Both the position numbers and the translations under genes were made by a program. Below, in pieces: positions 5,321-7,012 of a DNA stretch of 7,012 nucleotides (the stretch's first letter is position 1; each line of letters begins with the position of its first letter). The notes beneath the pieces were generated by a model. It was not told where the DNA came from and did not search any database. It was given only the letters and a program-made list of their open reading frames with translations. The stretch is from the NCBI GenBank assembly GCA_009703545.1, contig WLFX01000050.1, positions 1 to 7,012 of the forward strand. The letters run 5' to 3'. Source of the stretch: Actinomycetota bacterium (GTDB taxonomy: Bacteria; Actinomycetota; Actinomycetes; Actinomycetales; Microbacteriaceae).

Positions 5321-6523
5321 ATGAGCACCACGTCCGCATCAACTGACCGCTTCCCATGGGCGGCGATGACGGCTATTGGTTTCACAGTTTTCGCTACGGT
5401 GACATCCGAGTTTTTGCCGACGGGCATGTTGCCGTCGATGTCGGCGGATCTCAACGTCAGCACGTCGCAAATCGGATTTCTCGTATCGGTGTGGGCGGCG
5501 ACCGTCGTTCTCACTGCTATCCCCATGTCGTTGACGACTCGTCGCTTCAGCCGTAAGTCCTTGCTGATTGTGTCGGTGGGGTTGTTCACCGTGTCGAATG
5601 TCATGGCCTCTTTGGCCCCCACCTACGACGTGTTGTTCGCCTCCCGAATTATCGGAGGTCTTGGCAACGGAATGTTCTGGATGATTGCGACGGGCTACGT
5701 GACAACGATGCTGCCCGCTCAGTGGCGTTCTCGAGGATTCCTGTTCATTTCGGCCGGGGCGAATCTCGCCTTCATCGCTGGTTTGCCTCTCGGGTCTGCA
5801 CTTGCGGCACTCTCGGACTGGCGTGCCGGATTTCTCATCATGACGGCTCTGACAATCGGCGCGAGCGTCGGTCTGTACTTCTTGCTGATTCCCGTCCCCA
5901 ATCCCCACACCGAGAATCCTGGCGAAGTGCATTCGGTCATCCGTGACCGCTCCTTCCGAATGGTCTTGCTCGGCGTTTCGGGTGTCTTCCTTGTCGTTGG
6001 CGGCGGCAACATGTTTTACCCCTATATCGCCCCGTTCCTCATTGAGGTTGCGCACTTCACGCCGTTGACCGTTGCCGTGCCCCTAGCGGCCTATGGCGTT
6101 GGTGGAACAATCGGAATCGTCGTCGCCGAACGCCTTGGTCGCCGCCCCGAAAACCTTTCCCGCAACATCTCTATTTCAATCCTGTACATGGCGTCGATGA
6201 TGATACTTCTCAACCTTGTCGCGGGGTCGCCCGTCGCCGCAATCGTGGCCTGCGCGCTGTGGAGCCTCGGTTTTGCGGTGACCGAGCCGCTGTTTGGGCA
6301 ATACATCATGGAACTCTCTAGTCCGCGCCTTCGCGACTTCGCCGGAGCAATGCGCACCACGGCGTGGAATCTCGGAATCGGTAGCGGATCATTCATCGGT
6401 GGAGTGCTGCTCGTCCCCCTCGGAATCACGGCTCTTCCCTACTTGGGTGCGAGTGTTCTTGTCGGTGGTGCGACGATTGCGCTCATCGCGAGGCGCAGGG
6501 AACGAGCACTCTGGGCAAACTAG
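5321..6523 (+). CDS. MFS transporter, DHA1 family (AraJ/SotB-like drug or sugar efflux)
   Basis: This 400-residue plasma-membrane carrier probably exports a small molecule in exchange for protons. About twelve hydrophobic helices are visible, with a longer polar loop in the middle (about residues 193-212, PNPHTENPGEVHSVIRDR). Helix 1 carries TSEFLPTGMLPSM (28-40), then SADLNVSTSQIGFLVSVWA. This corresponds to the T-x-EF-x-P-x-G-x-L opening of the AraJ/SotB group. The loop after helix 2 (LTTRRFSRKSLL, 71-82) is the relaxed motif A of that group. Helix 4 has Arg109 (SRIIGGLGNG), and helix 5 has a GLPLG motif C remnant (154-158). The substrate cannot be read from the sequence. ATG 5321 lies 19 bp after the ATPase stop with only a weak ribosome binding site, so the two genes are probably co-transcribed. 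A weak TTGACG-16-GATAAG at 5275-5302 could give extra transcription. The stop codon TAG forms part of the likely glyA -10 box. Confidence 0.92.
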   Translation: MSTTSASTDRFPWAAMTAIGFTVFATVTSEFLPTGMLPSMSADLNVSTSQIGFLVSVWAATVVLTAIPMSLTTRRFSRKSLLIVSVGLFTVSNVMASLAPTYDVLFASRIIGGLGNGMFWMIATGYVTTMLPAQWRSRGFLFISAGANLAFIAGLPLGSALAALSDWRAGFLIMTALTIGASVGLYFLLIPVPNPHTENPGEVHSVIRDRSFRMVLLGVSGVFLVVGGGNMFYPYIAPFLIEVAHFTPLTVAVPLAAYGVGGTIGIVVAERLGRRPENLSRNISISILYMASMMILLNLVAGSPVAAIVACALWSLGFAVTEPLFGQYIMELSSPRLRDFAGAMRTTAWNLGIGSGSFIGGVLLVPLGITALPYLGASVLVGGATIALIARRRERALWAN

Positions 6524-6526
6524 AAT
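6521..6526 (+). promoter_or_regulatory. Probable -10 box of glyA
   Basis: TAGAAT matches the sigma-70 -10 consensus at five of six positions and lies 33 bp before the GTG of glyA. Its first three bases are the stop codon of the MFS gene. No clear -35 is present at the right distance. No glycine riboswitch fits in the roughly 27-nt leader. Confidence 0.4.
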
Positions 6527-6550
6527 GGTGTCAGAACCGACCACTTCGCG

Positions 6551-6555
6551 AGGAG
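6551..6555 (+). promoter_or_regulatory. Ribosome binding site of glyA
   Basis: AGGAG lies 4 nt before the GTG at 6560, supporting GTG as the glyA start. Confidence 0.7.
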
Positions 6556-6559
6556 CCCC

Positions 6560-7012
6560 GTGAACGACATTCACACATTCAACGCCCCCCTGTCCGAGGT
6601 TGACCCCGAGATTGCCGAGGTTTTGAAGCTCGAACTCGGTCGCCAGCAGGATTATCTCGAGATGATTGCGTCCGAGAACTTTGTGTCCCGCGCGGTACTT
6701 CAATCGCAGGGATCCGTTCTGACAAACAAGTACGCCGAGGGTTACCCGGGGAAGCGTTATTACGGTGGTTGCGAGTTCGTCGACATCGCCGAGTCACTCG
6801 CGATTGAGCGTGCCAAGTCGTTGTTTGGTGCTGCCTACGCCAACGTTCAGCCGCACTCCGGTGCCACCGCAAACGCCGCGGTTCTCCATGCCATCGCGAC
6901 CAAGGGTGACACGATTCTCGGTCTTGAACTCGCGCACGGCGGACACCTGACACACGGCATGAAGCTGAACTTCTCGGGCCGCCTCTACAACGCAACCTCC
7001 TATGGGGTAGAC
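6560..7012 (+). CDS. glyA: Serine hydroxymethyltransferase (5' part only)
   Basis: This is the first 151 codons of the cytosolic PLP enzyme that interconverts serine and glycine and charges tetrahydrofolate with a one-carbon unit. The frame starts at GTG 6560 ([20 protein letters not shown]) behind a clear AGGAG and runs open to the window end. Family blocks appear in order: MIASENFVS (about 35-43), [15 protein letters not shown] (56-70), [14 protein letters not shown] (95-108), and [10 protein letters not shown] (124-133) followed by NFSG. The PLP-binding lysine and C-terminal domain lie outside the window. A likely own promoter (TAGAAT at 6521-6526) separates it from the MFS gene, which ends 36 bp upstream. 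Its folate product 5,10-methylene-THF can feed the 10-formyl-THF used by PurH at the other end of the window. The identification is firm. Confidence 0.96.
   Translation, partial: MNDIHTFNAPLSEVDPEIAEVLKLELGRQQDYLEMIASENFVSRAVLQSQGSVLTNKYAEGYPGKRYYGGCEFVDIAESLAIERAKSLFGAAYANVQPHSGATANAAVLHAIATKGDTILGLELAHGGHLTHGMKLNFSGRLYNATSYGVD

Noticed and set aside
5339..6055. Minus-strand open frame of 238 codons opposite the MFS gene
   Set aside because: The translation is extremely rich in Arg, His, Gly and Glu with no hydrophobic core, as expected of the antisense of a membrane protein gene.

Overview
This window looks like a piece of actinobacterial chromosome, most likely from a Microbacteriaceae-type organism. 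This is inferred from moderately high GC, frequent GTG starts, TANNNT-type -10 boxes close to starts, a eukaryote-like NADP isocitrate dehydrogenase and glyA as a stand-alone gene. No rRNA or other decisive marker is present, so the family assignment is a judgement.

Layout. The window opens inside the 3' end of purH (1-573, +; purine synthesis). A DUF805 membrane protein follows (640-1137, +). Then comes a minus-strand block, read from right to left: a ribbon-helix-helix-type antitoxin (2105-1899), a Doc/Fic-family toxin that overlaps it by a GTGA junction (1902-1534), and an unrecognised 108-residue protein (1464-1138). The 106-bp divergent gap 2106-2211 holds a perfect 8+3+8 palindrome placed like an operator over the antitoxin promoter, and a second inverted repeat next to the likely icd -10 box. 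Rightward from there lie icd (2212-3426), a P1B heavy-metal ATPase with a TPC metal-site motif (3448-5301), an MFS DHA1-type exporter (5321-6523), and the first 151 codons of glyA (6560 to the window end).

How the genes work together. purH, icd and glyA are housekeeping metabolism: PurH uses the 10-formyl-folate one-carbon pool that GlyA helps feed, and Icd is the NADPH-producing TCA step. Between them sit accessory genes: a toxin-antitoxin cassette with a possible third gene, and a metal ATPase plus exporter packed 21 and 19 nt behind icd, possibly read through from the icd promoter. No intergenic stretch exceeds 110 bp. No tRNA, rRNA, CRISPR array, insertion sequence or convincing intrinsic terminator was seen.

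The points most worth attention are the RHH-Doc pairing with its operator and apparently leaderless antitoxin start, the small gene downstream of it, and the TPC/QExxD ATPase that lacks a soluble N-terminal metal-binding domain. I do not see evidence for a wholly new type of system.
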